Shown piece after piece: positions 33,580 through 46,984 of a stretch of DNA of 64,000 bases. Under the pieces are notes generated by a model. It worked only from the letters and a program-made list of their open reading frames with translations. It was not told where the DNA came from and ran no database searches. Positions within the stretch are counted from its first letter, which is position 1. Every line of letters starts with the position of its first letter. Position numbers and translations under genes: made by a program. This DNA comes from Sinonovacula constricta (lineage: Eukaryota; Mollusca; Bivalvia; Cardiida; Solecurtidae): contig CM017556.1 of NCBI GenBank assembly GCA_007844125.1, forward strand, positions 78,554,544-78,618,543, given 5' to 3'.

Positions 33580-34185
33580 GACGGTCAATGTCAATGTATA
33601 TAACAACAACGCGGAGGACAATGTATATAACAACAACGCGGAGGACAATGTATACAACAACAACGCGAAGGTCGATGTATATAACAACAACGCGGAGGTC
33701 AATGTATATAACAACAACGCGGAGGTCAATGTACATAACAACAACGCGGAGGTCAATGTATATAACAACAACGCGGAGGATGAAAGGTCAATGTATATAA
33801 CAACAACGCGGAGGTCAATGTATATAACAACAACGCGGAGGTTAATGTATATAACAATAACGCGGAGGTCAATGTATATAACAATAACGCGGAGGTCAAT
33901 GTATATAACAACAACGCGGAGGTCAATGTACATAACAACAACGCGGAGGTCAATGTATATAACAATAACGCGAAGGTCAATGTATATAACAATAACGCGA
34001 AGGTCAATGTATATAACAATAACGCGAAGGTCAATGTATATAACAATAACGCGGAGGTCAATGTATATAACAACAACGCGAAGGTCAATGTATAAAACAA
34101 AAATACGCGGAGGTTAATGTACATAACAACAACGCAGAGGTCAATGTATATAACAACAACGTGAAGGTCAATGTACATAGCAACA
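33580..34185 (+). repeat. Minisatellite, 27-bp unit, ~22 copies (intron 1)
   Basis: The unit contains ATAACAACAACGCGGAGGTC then AATGTAT. Variants: AACAATAACGCG and GCGAAGG. Because 27 is divisible by 3, long open frames run through it on both strands (up to 220 codons). They are repeat artefacts inside an intron. Confidence 0.93.
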
Positions 34186-34820
34186 ATAACGATAAAGTCT
34201 TTGCTTTTGTTTATTTCAGTTTCTTTTTCATGATGTATGTTATAGTCTGACCGTAAACACGGCCATCGCCCACCGCCTACACCCTCGTAGAAACTCGAAG
34301 AATATTCCAGACTTGACAGACTGACATGTTTAAACATTTCTACTCATTTATCACTACAGTGTTTACATGTGAATCTACTGCAATCATGGCGCAGCTGAAA
34401 CTCTGCCAAGGTTACAAGAATACCTTTTTGCACATCTGCCATAGTATAAAAACCACTATAAGCAACAAGTTGAAAGTATTCCTCACTAACTATTTGTTGC
34501 GTTGTCAAGGAAACACAGCTGCGAATTTGTTTTGTTGAAAATGTTAAAATGTAGAATTTACGTTACTTCTGTCTAAGAAAGGTTCACTTGATTAAATGAT
34601 GAATTCTTTTACAAAACATGTCAGAAATTTATCAAATGATTGAAATGGAAAACCTAAGACGTTTAATGGCAAAACTGTGTTCTGAATTGTTGCTAAACCT
34701 TAATATCTAAATATCTGAATACAATATGATTATGTTAGATCTTCTTAACAGAAATGCGATATTCTTGTGTTTAAGTATTCTCTGACATAAGTTTCATGCT
34801 GTTTTTTTGTATATTTGCAG
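34186..34820 (+). other. Intron 1, right part, no gene seen
   Basis: AT-rich. The frame at 34326-34538 shows no family. It ends in the exon 2 acceptor. Confidence 0.55.
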
Positions 34821-34864
34821 CAAGCCTTGCTCCAGGTAACTGGCCCGGATGTACCGGCTCTCAG
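34821..34864 (+). CDS. XPNPEP2: XPNPEP2-like exon 2: 44-nt linker exon
   Basis: Acceptor TTTTTTTGTATATTTGCAG at 34802-34820, donor CAG|GTAATT at 34865. With the phase-1 base of exon 1 it reads A-SLAPGNWPGCTGSQ and ends in phase 0. A single Cys here is matched by one in the pre-domain linker of vertebrate XPNPEP2. It is a very small exon, supported by splice sites and phase on both sides, not by strong homology. Confidence 0.6.
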
Positions 34865-36112
34865 GTAATTGTGTTTCTTGATGATTTATGGTGGCGGTTA
34901 ATGACAATTAGCAATACAGTCTACACTCAGCTTTTACACATTGATTACCTCTTAGCTTATACCGATTTCAAAGGTCTTACAGATGTTGTTAAACCAAACT
35001 AAATAAGGCCCATCGATGTGTTCGATAGATATGAATTAATTATGACATACGTTTGGCAATTATTGCTAACTTCATGCCAGTTAAAGTTCATTATAAAGTG
35101 TGTTGCACTTATTTTTAGATTTATTTCTGGCATTGGCAGTCAGATTTTCATTATACAGGATATTTTTGTGATCGTTGCGCATGTAGGCGTCTTAACCGGG
35201 TCGGTCTTTTATCACAGTGCGACAAAACCAACTATATTTTTCGCGGAAGTTATATTTATACAATTCTTCAAGTAACTGTAAGGGTTTGAGGCAACATGTA
35301 GGTAAACAATGGTTAATCAATTTTCTGTTTGTTTTCTTTCGTCTAAAATACCGCCTATTGTTTTAAGAATGTGTGCGAGCGTGTGTGCGCTTGTGTATAA
35401 CATGTGTATAACGTGTGTATACGTTACATTTCCAATTATCTTTTAACTGCCATTCCGTGATTATTTCTCCAGGAAACATTAACACTTTTGAATTCATCGT
35501 GATGCTATATAACACATGGAACATTGGCACAAACAGTTATATGGTCCCGACAACATGCCAGTCATTTCTTGTGCACGTGTTGAATGCACGTGCGATAATT
35601 AGAACGTTCGTGATTCATTAAATTTATTAAATATAGGAGAGACAGGTAGGTTATTCTGATAATGTGGTATATTACACAACCAATAACGAATCCTCAGTTA
35701 GGCCAGTACATGGTATCATGGATAGAGGAATCAAAAGTAATTAGATGTGGCTAGAATTCCGTAAAGAGCATTTATTTTTAACCAGTTGTCACTGGAAACA
35801 GCCTTAATTGGCTATTCAGATGTTATTCAGATTCACTTTAATTTTCAATATTGAAATAATAAAAGCGTATTTTGTAAATAAATAAGGCCAACACATATCA
35901 TTCAAGTTTCCGAACACCATCCTTTGAAATTACTACCACGTAAAATAATTGAGTTTTATTATACCTGTACTGTGTTAGGAGATGTTATGGTTAGATCTGA
36001 CGCCCATCTTACCGATAATATAATGATCATATGGGTGACGTCCAGCTATCGTTGGCGGAGGATGACCACAACAACCACCTGGTGAGAATCATCGGCTCTC
36101 CGTAGTTCAAAA
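34865..36112 (+). other. Intron 2, left part
   Basis: No gene recognised. A possible micro-exon at 36047-36082 (acceptor GTCCAG, donor GTGAGA, 12 codons, phase 0) would fit the phase but has no homology support. Confidence 0.5.
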
Positions 36113-39100
36113 CACTATAGAAACACAGGACATATAAACATTACTTGCCACCTGTAACTCACCATAGAAACACAGGACATATAAACATTACTAGACACCT
36201 GTAACACACCATAGAAACACAGGGGATATGAACATTACTTGCCACCTGTAACTCACCATAGAAACACAGGACATATGAACATTACTAGCCACCTGTAACA
36301 CACCATAGAAACACAGGACATATGAACATTACTAGCCACCTGTAACACACCATAGAAACACAGGGGATATGAACATTACTAGACACCTGTAACTCTCCAT
36401 AGAAACACAGGGCTAATGAACATTACTAGCCACCTGTAACTCACCATAGAAACACAGGACATATGAACATTACTAGCCACCTGTAACTTACCATAGAAAC
36501 ACAGGACATATAAACATTACTAGCCACCTGCAACTCACCATAGAAACACAGGACATATGAACATTACTAGCCACCTGTAACTCACCATAGAAACACAGGA
36601 CATATAAACATTACTAGCCACCTGCAACTCACCATAGAAACACAGGACATATGAACATTACTTGCCACCTGTAACTCACCACAGAAACATAGGATATATG
36701 AACATTACTAGCCACCTGTAGCTCACCATAGAAACACAGGACATATGAACATTACTTGCCACCTGTAACTCACCATAGAAACACAGGACATATAAACATT
36801 ACTAGACACCTGTAACACACCATAGAAACACAGGGGATATGAACATTACTAGACACCTGTAACTCACCATAGAAACACAGGGCTAATGAACATTACTAGC
36901 CACCTGAAACTCACCATAGAAACACAGGGGATATGAACATTACTAGACACCTGTAACTCACCATAGAAACACAGGACATATAAACATAACTTGCCACCTG
37001 TAACTCACCATAGAAACACAGGACATATGAACATTACTAGCCACCTGAAACTCACCATAGAAACACAGGGGATATGAACATTACTAGCCACCTGTAACTC
37101 ACCATAGAAACACAGGGCTTATGAACATTACTAGCCACCTGCAACTCACCATAGAAACACAGGAGATATAAACATTACTAGCCACCTGTAACTCACCATA
37201 GAAACACAGGACATATAAACATTACTTGCCACCTGTAACTCACCATAGAAACACAGGACATATGAACATTACTTGCCACCTGTAACTCACCATAGAAACA
37301 CAGGACATATGAACATTACTTGTCACCTGTAACTTACCATAGAAACACAGGACATATGAACATTACTTGCCACCTGTAACTTACCATAGAAACACGGGAC
37401 ATATAAACATTACTTGCCACCTGTAACTTACCATAGAAACACGGGACATATGAACATTACTTGCCACTTGCAACTCACTATAGAAACACAGGACATATGA
37501 ACATTACTTGACACCTGTAACTCACCATAGAAACACAGGACATATGAACATTACTTGCCACCTGTAACTTACCATAGAAACACGGGACATATGAACATTA
37601 CTTGCCACTTGCAACTCACCATAGAAACACGGGACATATCAACATTACTAGCCACCTGCAACTCACCATAGAAACACAGGACATATGAACATTACTAGCC
37701 ACCTGTAACTCACCATAGAAACACAGGACATATGAACATTACTTGTCACCTGTAACTTACCATAGAAACACAGGACATATGAACATTACTAGCCACCTGT
37801 AACTTACCATAGAAACACGGGATATATGAACATTACTTGCCACCTGTAACTCACCATAGAAACACGGGACATATGAACATTACTAGCCACCTGTAACTTA
37901 CCATAGAAACACAGGACATATAAACATTACTTGCCACCTGTAACTCACTATAGAAATACGGGGCATATGAACATTACTTGCCACCTGTAACTTACCATAG
38001 AAACACGGGATATATGAACATTACTAGCCACCTGTAACTCACCATAGAAACACAGGACATATGAACATTACTTGCCACCTGTAACTTGCCATAGAAACAC
38101 AGGACATATGAACATTACTTGCCACCTGTAACTAACCATAGAAACACAGGACATATGAACATTACTTGCTACCTGTAACTCACCATAGAAACACAGGACA
38201 TATGAACATTACTTGCTACCTGTAACTCACCATAGAAACACAGGACATATGAACATTACTTGCCACCTGTAACTCACCATAGAAACACAGGACATATGAA
38301 CATTACTAGCCACCTGTAACTCACCATAGAAACACAGGACATATGAACATTACTAGACACCTGCAACTCACAATAGAAACACAGGACATATGAACATTAC
38401 TTGCTACCTGTAACTCACCATAGAAACACAGGACATATGAACATTACTAGCCACCTGTAACTCACCATAGAAACACAGGACATAGAAACATTACATGCCA
38501 TCTGTAACTCACCATAGAAACACAGGACATATGAACATTACTTGCCACCTGTAACTTACCATAGAAACACAGGACATATGAACATTACTAGCCACCTGTA
38601 ACTCACCATAGATACACAGGACATATGAACATTACTTGCTACCTGTAACTCACCATAGAAACACAGGACATATGAACATTACTTGCCACCTGTAACTCAC
38701 CATAGAAACACAGGACATATGAACATTACTTGCCACCTGTAACTCACCATAGAAACACAGGACATATGAACATTACTAGCCACCTGTAACTCACCATAGA
38801 AACACAGGACATATGAACATTACTTGCCACCTGTAACTCACCATAGAAACACAGGACATATGAACATTACTAGCCACCTGTAACTTACCATAGAAACACA
38901 GGACATATGAACATTACTTGCCACCTGTAACTAACCATAGAAACACAGGACATATGAACATTACTAGCCACCTGTAACTCACCATAGAAACACAGGACAT
39001 ATAAACATTACTAGCCACCTGTAACTTACCATAGAAACACAGGACATATAAACATTACTAGCCACCTGCAACTCACCATAGAAACACAGGACATATGAAC

Positions 39101-42100
39101 ATTACTAGCCACCTGTAACTCACCATAGAAACACAGGACATATAAACATTACTAGCCACCTGCAACTCACCATAGAAACACAGGACATATGAACATTACT
39201 TGCCACCTGTAACTCACCACAGAAACATAGGATATATGAACATTACTAGCCACCTGTAGCTCACCATAGAAACACAGGACATATGAACATTACTTGCCAC
39301 CTGTAACTCACCATAGAAACACAGGACATATAAACATTACTAGACACCTGTAACACACCATAGAAACACAGGGGATATGAACATTACTAGACACCTGTAA
39401 CTCACCATAGAAACACAGGGCTAATGAACATTACTAGCCACCTGAAACTCACCATAGAAACACAGGGGATATGAACATTACTAGACACCTGTAACTCACC
39501 ATAGAAACACAGGACATATAAACATAACTTGCCACCTGTAACTCACCATAGAAACACAGGACATATGAACATTACTAGCCACCTGAAACTCACCATAGAA
39601 ACACAGGGGATATGAACATTACTAGCCACCTGTAACTCACCATAGAAACACAGGGCTTATGAACATTACTAGCCACCTGCAACTCACCATAGAAACACAG
39701 GAGATATAAACATTACTAGCCACCTGTAACTCACCATAGAAACACAGGACATATAAACATTACTTGCCACCTGTAACTCACCATAGAAACACAGGACATA
39801 TGAACATTACTTGCCACCTGTAACTCACCATAGAAACACAGGACATATGAACATTACTTGTCACCTGTAACTTACCATAGAAACACAGGACATATGAACA
39901 TTACTTGCCACCTGTAACTTACCATAGAAACACGGGACATATAAACATTACTTGCCACCTGTAACTTACCATAGAAACACGGGACATATGAACATTACTT
40001 GCCACTTGCAACTCACTATAGAAACACAGGACATATGAACATTACTTGACACCTGTAACTCACCATAGAAACACAGGACATATGAACATTACTTGCCACC
40101 TGTAACTTACCATAGAAACACGGGACATATGAACATTACTTGCCACTTGCAACTCACCATAGAAACACGGGACATATCAACATTACTAGCCACCTGCAAC
40201 TCACCATAGAAACACAGGACATATGAACATTACTAGCCACCTGTAACTCACCATAGAAACACAGGACATATGAACATTACTTGTCACCTGTAACTTACCA
40301 TAGAAACACAGGACATATGAACATTACTAGCCACCTGTAACTTACCATAGAAACACGGGATATATGAACATTACTTGCCACCTGTAACTCACCATAGAAA
40401 CACGGGACATATGAACATTACTAGCCACCTGTAACTTACCATAGAAACACAGGACATATAAACATTACTTGCCACCTGTAACTCACTATAGAAATACGGG
40501 GCATATGAACATTACTTGCCACCTGTAACTTACCATAGAAACACGGGATATATGAACATTACTAGCCACCTGTAACTCACCATAGAAACACAGGACATAT
40601 GAACATTACTTGCCACCTGTAACTTGCCATAGAAACACAGGACATATGAACATTACTTGCCACCTGTAACTAACCATAGAAACACAGGACATATGAACAT
40701 TACTTGCTACCTGTAACTCACCATAGAAACACAGGACATATGAACATTACTTGCTACCTGTAACTCACCATAGAAACATAGGACATATGAACATTACTTG
40801 CCACCTGTAACTCACCATAGAAACACAGGACATATGAACATTACTAGCCACCTGTAACTCACCATAGAAACACAGGACATATGAACATTACTAGACACCT
40901 GCAACTCACAATAGAAACACAGGACATATGAACATTACTTGCTACCTGTAACTCACCATAGAAACACAGGACATATGAACATTACTAGCCACCTGTAACT
41001 CACCATAGAAACACAGGACATAGAAACATTACATGCCATCTGTAACTCACCATAGAAACACAGGACATATGAACATTACTTGCCACCTGTAACTTACCAT
41101 AGAAACACAGGACATATGAACATTACTTGCCACCTGTAACTCACTATAGAAACACGGGACATATGAACATTACTAGCCACCTGTAACTCACCATAGATAC
41201 ACAGGACATATGAACATTACTTGCTACCTGTAACTCACCATAGAAACACAGGACATATGAACATTACTTGCCACCTGTAACTAACCATAGAAACACAGGA
41301 CATATGAACATTACTTGCCACCTGTAACTCACCATAGAAACACAGGACATATGAACATTACTAGCCACCTGTAACTCACCATAGAAACACAGGACATATG
41401 AACATTACTTGCCACCTGTAACTCACCATAGAAACACAGGACATATGAACATTACTAGCCACCTGTAACTTACCATAGAAACACAGGACATATGAACATT
41501 ACTTGCCACCTGTAACTAACCATAGAAACACAGGACATATGAACATTACTAGCCACCTGTAACTCACCATAGAAACACAGGACATATAAACATTACTAGC
41601 CACCTGTAACTTACCATAGAAACACAGGACATATGAACATTACTAGCCACCTGTAACTCACCATAGAAACACAGGACATATGAACATTACTTGCCACCTG
41701 TAACTCACCATAGAAACACAGGACATATGAACATTACTTGCCACCTGTAACTCACCATAGAAACACAGGACATATGAACATTACTTGCTACCTGTAACTC
41801 ACCATAGAAACACAGGACATATGAACATTACTTGCTACCTGTAACTCACCATAGAAACACAGGACATATGAACATTACTAGCCACCTGCAACTCACCATA
41901 GAAACACAGGACATATGAACATTACTAGCCACCTGTAGCTCACCATAGAAACACAGGACATATCAACATTACTAGCCACCTGTAACTCACCATAGAAACA
42001 CAGGACATATGAACATTACTTGCCACCTGTAACTCACCATAGAAACACAGGACATATGAACATTACTAGCCACCTGCAACTCACCATAGAAACACAGGAC

Positions 42101-45100
42101 ATATGAACATTACTAGCCACCTGTAGCTCACCATAGAAACACAGGACATATCAACATTACTAGCCACCTGTAACTCACCATAGAAACACAGGACATATGA
42201 ACATTACTTGCTACCTGTAACTCACCATAGAAACACAGGACATATGAACATTACTAGCCACCTGCAACTCACCATAGAAACACAGGACATATGAACATTA
42301 CTAGCCACCTGTAACTCACCATAGAAACAAGGGACATATGAACATTACTTGCCACCTGTAACTTACCATAGAAACACGGGACATATGAACATAACTTGCC
42401 ACCTGTAACTTACCATAGAAACACGTGACATATGAACATTACTAGCCACCTGTAACTTACCATAGAAACACAGGACATATGAACATTACTTGCCACCTGT
42501 AACTTACCATAGAAACACAGGACATATGAACATTACTTGCTACCTGTAACTCACCATAGAAACACAGGACATATGAACATTACTTGCTACCTGTAACTCA
42601 CCATAGAAACACAGGACATATGAACATTACTAGCCACCTGCAACTCACCATAGAAACACAGGACATATGAACATTACTTGCCACCTGTAACTCACCATAG
42701 AAACACGGGACATATAAACATTACTAGCCACCTGTAACTCACCATAGAAACACAGGACATATGAACATTACTTGCCACCTGTAACTCACCATAGAAACAC
42801 AGGACATATGAACATTACTTGCTACCTGTAACTCACCATAGAAACACAGGACATATGAACATTACTTGCCACCTGTAACTTACCATAGAAACACAGGACA
42901 TATGAACATTACTAGCCACCTGTAACTCACCATAGAAACACAGGACATATAAACATTACTTGCCACCTGTAACTCACTATAGAAACACGGGACATATGAA
43001 CATTACTTGCCACCTGTAACTTACCATAGAAACACAGGACATATGAACATTACTAGCCACCTGTAACTCACCATAGAAACACAGGACATATAAACATTAC
43101 TTGCCACCTGTAACTCACCATAGAAACACAGGACATATGAACATTACTTGTCACCTGTAACTTACCATAGAAACACAGGACATATTAACATTACTTGCTA
43201 CCTGTAACTCACTATAGAAACACAGGACATATGAACATTACTTGCTACCTGTAACTCACCATAGAAACACAGGGCATATGAACATTACTAGCCACCTGTA
43301 ACTCACCATAGAAACACCGGAAATATGAACATTACTTGCTACCTGTAACTCACCATAGAAACACAGGACATATTAACATTACTTGCCACCTGTAACTTAC
43401 CATAGAAACACAGGACATATTAACATTACTAGCCACCTGTAGCTCACCATAGAAACACAGGACATATGAACATTACTAGCCACCTGTAACTCACCATAGA
43501 AACACAGGACATATGAACATTACTAGCCACCTGTAACTCACCATAGAAACACAGGACATATAAACATTACTTGCCACCTGTAACTCACCATAGAAACACA
43601 GGACATATGAACATTACTTGCCACCTGTAGCTCACCATAGAAACACAGGACATATGAACATTACTAGCCACCTGTAACTCACCATAGAAACACAGGACAT
43701 ATAAACATTACTAGCCACCTGTAACTCACCATAGAAACTCAGGACATATGAACATTACTTGCCACCTGTAACTCACCATAGAAACACAGGACATATAAAC
43801 ATTACTTGCCACCTGTAACTCACCATAGAAACACAGGACATATGAACATTACTAGCCACCTGTAACTTACCATAGAAACACAGGACATATGAACATTACT
43901 AGCCACCTGTAACTCACCATAGAAACACAGGACATATAAACATTACTTGCCACCTGTAACTCACCATAGAAACACAGGACATATGAACATTACCTGCCAC
44001 CTGTAACTCACCATAGAAACACGGGATATATGAACATTACTTGCTACCTGTAACTCACCATAGAAACACAGGACATATGAACATTACTTGCCACCTGTAA
44101 CTCACCATAGAAACACAGGGCTTATGAACATTACTAGCCACCTGTAACTCACCATATTGCTACCTGTAACTCACCATAGAAACACAGGACATATTAACAT
44201 TACTTGCTACCTGTAACTCACCATATTGCTACCTGTAACTCACCATAGAAACACAGGACATATGAACATTACTTGCTACCTGTAACTCACCATAGAAACA
44301 CAGGACATATGAACATTACTTGCCACCTGTAACTTACCATATTGCTACCTGTAACTCACCATAGAAACACAGGACATATGAACATTTATTGCTACCTGTA
44401 ACTCACCATAGAAACACAGGACATATGAACATTACTTGCCACCTGTAACTCACCATAGAAACACAGGACATATGAACATTACTTGCCACCTGTAACTCAC
44501 CATAGAAACACAGGACATAGAAACATTACTAGCCACCTGTAACTTACCATAGAAACACAGGACATATGAACATTACTAGCCACCTGTAGCTCACCATAGA
44601 AACACAGGACATATGAACATTACTAGCCACCTGTAGCTCACCACAGAAACACAGGACATATGAACATTACTAGCCACCTGCAACTCACCATAGAAACACC
44701 GGACATATGAACATTACTAGCCACCTGTAACTCACCATAGAAACACAGGACATATGAACATTACTAGCCACCTGTAGCTCACCACAGAAACACCGGACAT
44801 ATGAACATTACTAGCCACCTGTAACTCACCATAGAAACACAGGACATATGAACATTACTAGCCACCTGTAACTCACCATAGAAACACAGGACATAGAAAC
44901 ATTACTAGCCACCTGTAACTCACCATACAAACACAGGACATATGAACATTACTAGCCACCTGTAGCTCACCATAGAAACACAGGACATATGAACATTACT
45001 AGCCACCTGTAGCTCACCATAAAAACACAGGACATATGAACATTACTTGCCACCTGTAGCTCACCTCAGAAACACAGGACATATGAACATTACTAGCCAC

Positions 45101-46140
45101 CTGTAGCTCACCATAGAAACACAGGACATATGAACATTACTTGCCACCTGTAACTCACCATAGAAACACAGGACATATGAACATTAATTGCCACCTGTAA
45201 CTCACCATAGAAACACCGGACATATGAACATTACTAGCCACCTGTAACTTACCATAGAAACACAGGACATATGAACATTACTAGCCACCTGTAACTCACC
45301 ATAGAAACACCGGACATATGAACATTACTAGCCACCTGTAACTTACCATAGAAACACAGGACATATGAACATTACTTGCCACCTGTAACTCACCATAGAA
45401 ACACAGGACATATGAACATTACTTGCCACCTGTAACTCACCATAGAAACACCGGACATATGAACATTACTTGCCACCTGTAACTCACCATAGAAACACCG
45501 GACATATGAACATTACTAGCCACCTGTAACTCACGATAGAAACACAGGACATATAAACATTACTTGCCACCTGTAACTTACCATAGAAACACAGGACATA
45601 TGAACATTACTTGCTACCTGTAACTCACCATAGAAACACAGGACATATGAACATTACTAGCCACCTGTAACTCACCATAGAAACACAGGACATATGAACA
45701 TTACTTGCCACCTGTAACTCACCATAGAAACACAGGACATATGAACATTACTTGCTACCTGTAACTCACCATAGAAACACCGGACATATGAACATTACTA
45801 GCCACCTGTAACTCACCATAGAAACACAGGACATATGAACATTGCTAGCCACCTGTAGCTCACCATAGAAACACAGGACATATGAACATTACTAGCCACC
45901 TGTAGCTCACCATAGATACACAGGACATATGAACATTACTAGCCACCTGTAACTCACCATAGAAACACAGGACATATGAACATTACTAGCCACCTGTTAC
46001 TTACCATAGAAACACAGGACATATGAACATTACTAGCCACCTGTAACTTACCATAGAAACACCGGACATATGAACATTACTAGCCACCTGTAACTCACCA
46101 TAGATACACAGGACATATGAACATTACTCGCCACTTGTGA
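36113..46140 (+). repeat. 10-kb minisatellite, 47-bp unit, ~213 copies (intron 2)
   Basis: The unit reads CCATAGAAACACAGGACATA, TGAACATTACTAGCCACC, TGTAACTCA. Main variants are CTTGCC or CTTGCT for CTAGCC, ACTTACC for ACTCACC, TATAAAC for TATGAAC and ACGGG for ACAGG. Nearly every unit holds the E-box CACCTG. Units deleted to CACCATATTGCTACCTG occur at 44150-44350. It contains a large duplicated block (see next entry) and a 4-unit repeat (41880-42240). It ends at a degenerate unit (CGCCACTTGTGACTAGG). Confidence 0.97.
36470..41630 (+). repeat. Tandem duplication of a ~54-unit block in the 47-bp array
   Basis: The order of variant units in 36470-39045 is repeated in 39008-41630. The marker CCACAGAAACATAGGATATA occurs at 36679 and 39217, exactly 2538 bp apart (54 x 47). 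Near 41110-41160 the second block has one extra unit, after which the offset is 2585 (55 x 47). Confidence 0.88.
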
Positions 46141-46984
46141 CTAGGTGTCGATGTGTCCCCCTAAGAAATCAATAAATTAATAATTCATTCGTTGATTTCA
46201 CTGTTTTATCTGATGTTTTCTATATTAGTAAAAGAGATTATGCAGGTAAATTATCGGCCCATTTTATAATTCTTTTTGGATCGCGTTACCTTTAATCGCT
46301 TTATAATACTTCACATGCTTAAAAGGTTTGGATGTGATTTCGCCATCCGTATTTCATACAGATATGTAACAACTTTGTTTGTGCTTCTTCTTTTTAAATG
46401 ACGTGACTGCCTTTATTACTATTATAACTAGTTATTATTAAATGTCATGTCTTGAACCGTTTTATTTCAAACTGATCTCTCTTTAGGAGCGATTAACTTC
46501 TCGAGGCGGTTACCTCTTGTACATATTGAACATAAGATTGATAGTAAGTTATAAGCTAAATTAGATCATTTAGATTTTAGGGTCAACCCGACAGGGCACA
46601 TTCTTTTTCTTGAGCATGCCTTCTTTTAAATTTATTTTCCAGATCTTTAAAATACATAATGATTAGAGAGTTATTTCCATGCGTTCTTTATACAGTAAAT
46701 CGTAATATGGATATTAAACTTCCATTCTTATATCGATCAAGTAACAAAGCTTACAAACGTCATGTATGAATGTGTATCAATACAAACGCTTCTTAGTCAC
46801 TGATCACTTGTATTGTTATATAGAGCACAGTGCACATTAACGGACTGCAAGTGCAATTAATCGGTCAGCAAACGTTAATTGTCTAAAAAAAGCAATTAAA
46901 TAACCTAATTAAAAAACGGATAATATGACGCAATCTGTAGAATTTTCATGGAACTATTTCATTTAGACGACGCGCGCACAATGA
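46141..46984 (+). other. Intron 2 sequence between array and LINE
   Basis: AT-rich. I see no gene, repeat or RNA in it. Confidence 0.55.

Noticed and set aside
33455..34117. 220-codon open frame of YNNNAEVNV-type repeats
   Set aside because: It follows from a stop-free 27-bp unit, runs on both strands, and sits in an intron.
36047..36082. Extra 12-codon exon between exons 2 and 3 of the aminopeptidase gene
   Set aside because: The phase and donor fit, but the acceptor is weak (no pyrimidine tract) and exon 2 already joins exon 3 in phase.
36113..46140. CRISPR-like regular repeats
   Set aside because: The whole 47-bp unit repeats with no unique spacers, and the setting is a eukaryotic intron. 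It is a minisatellite.
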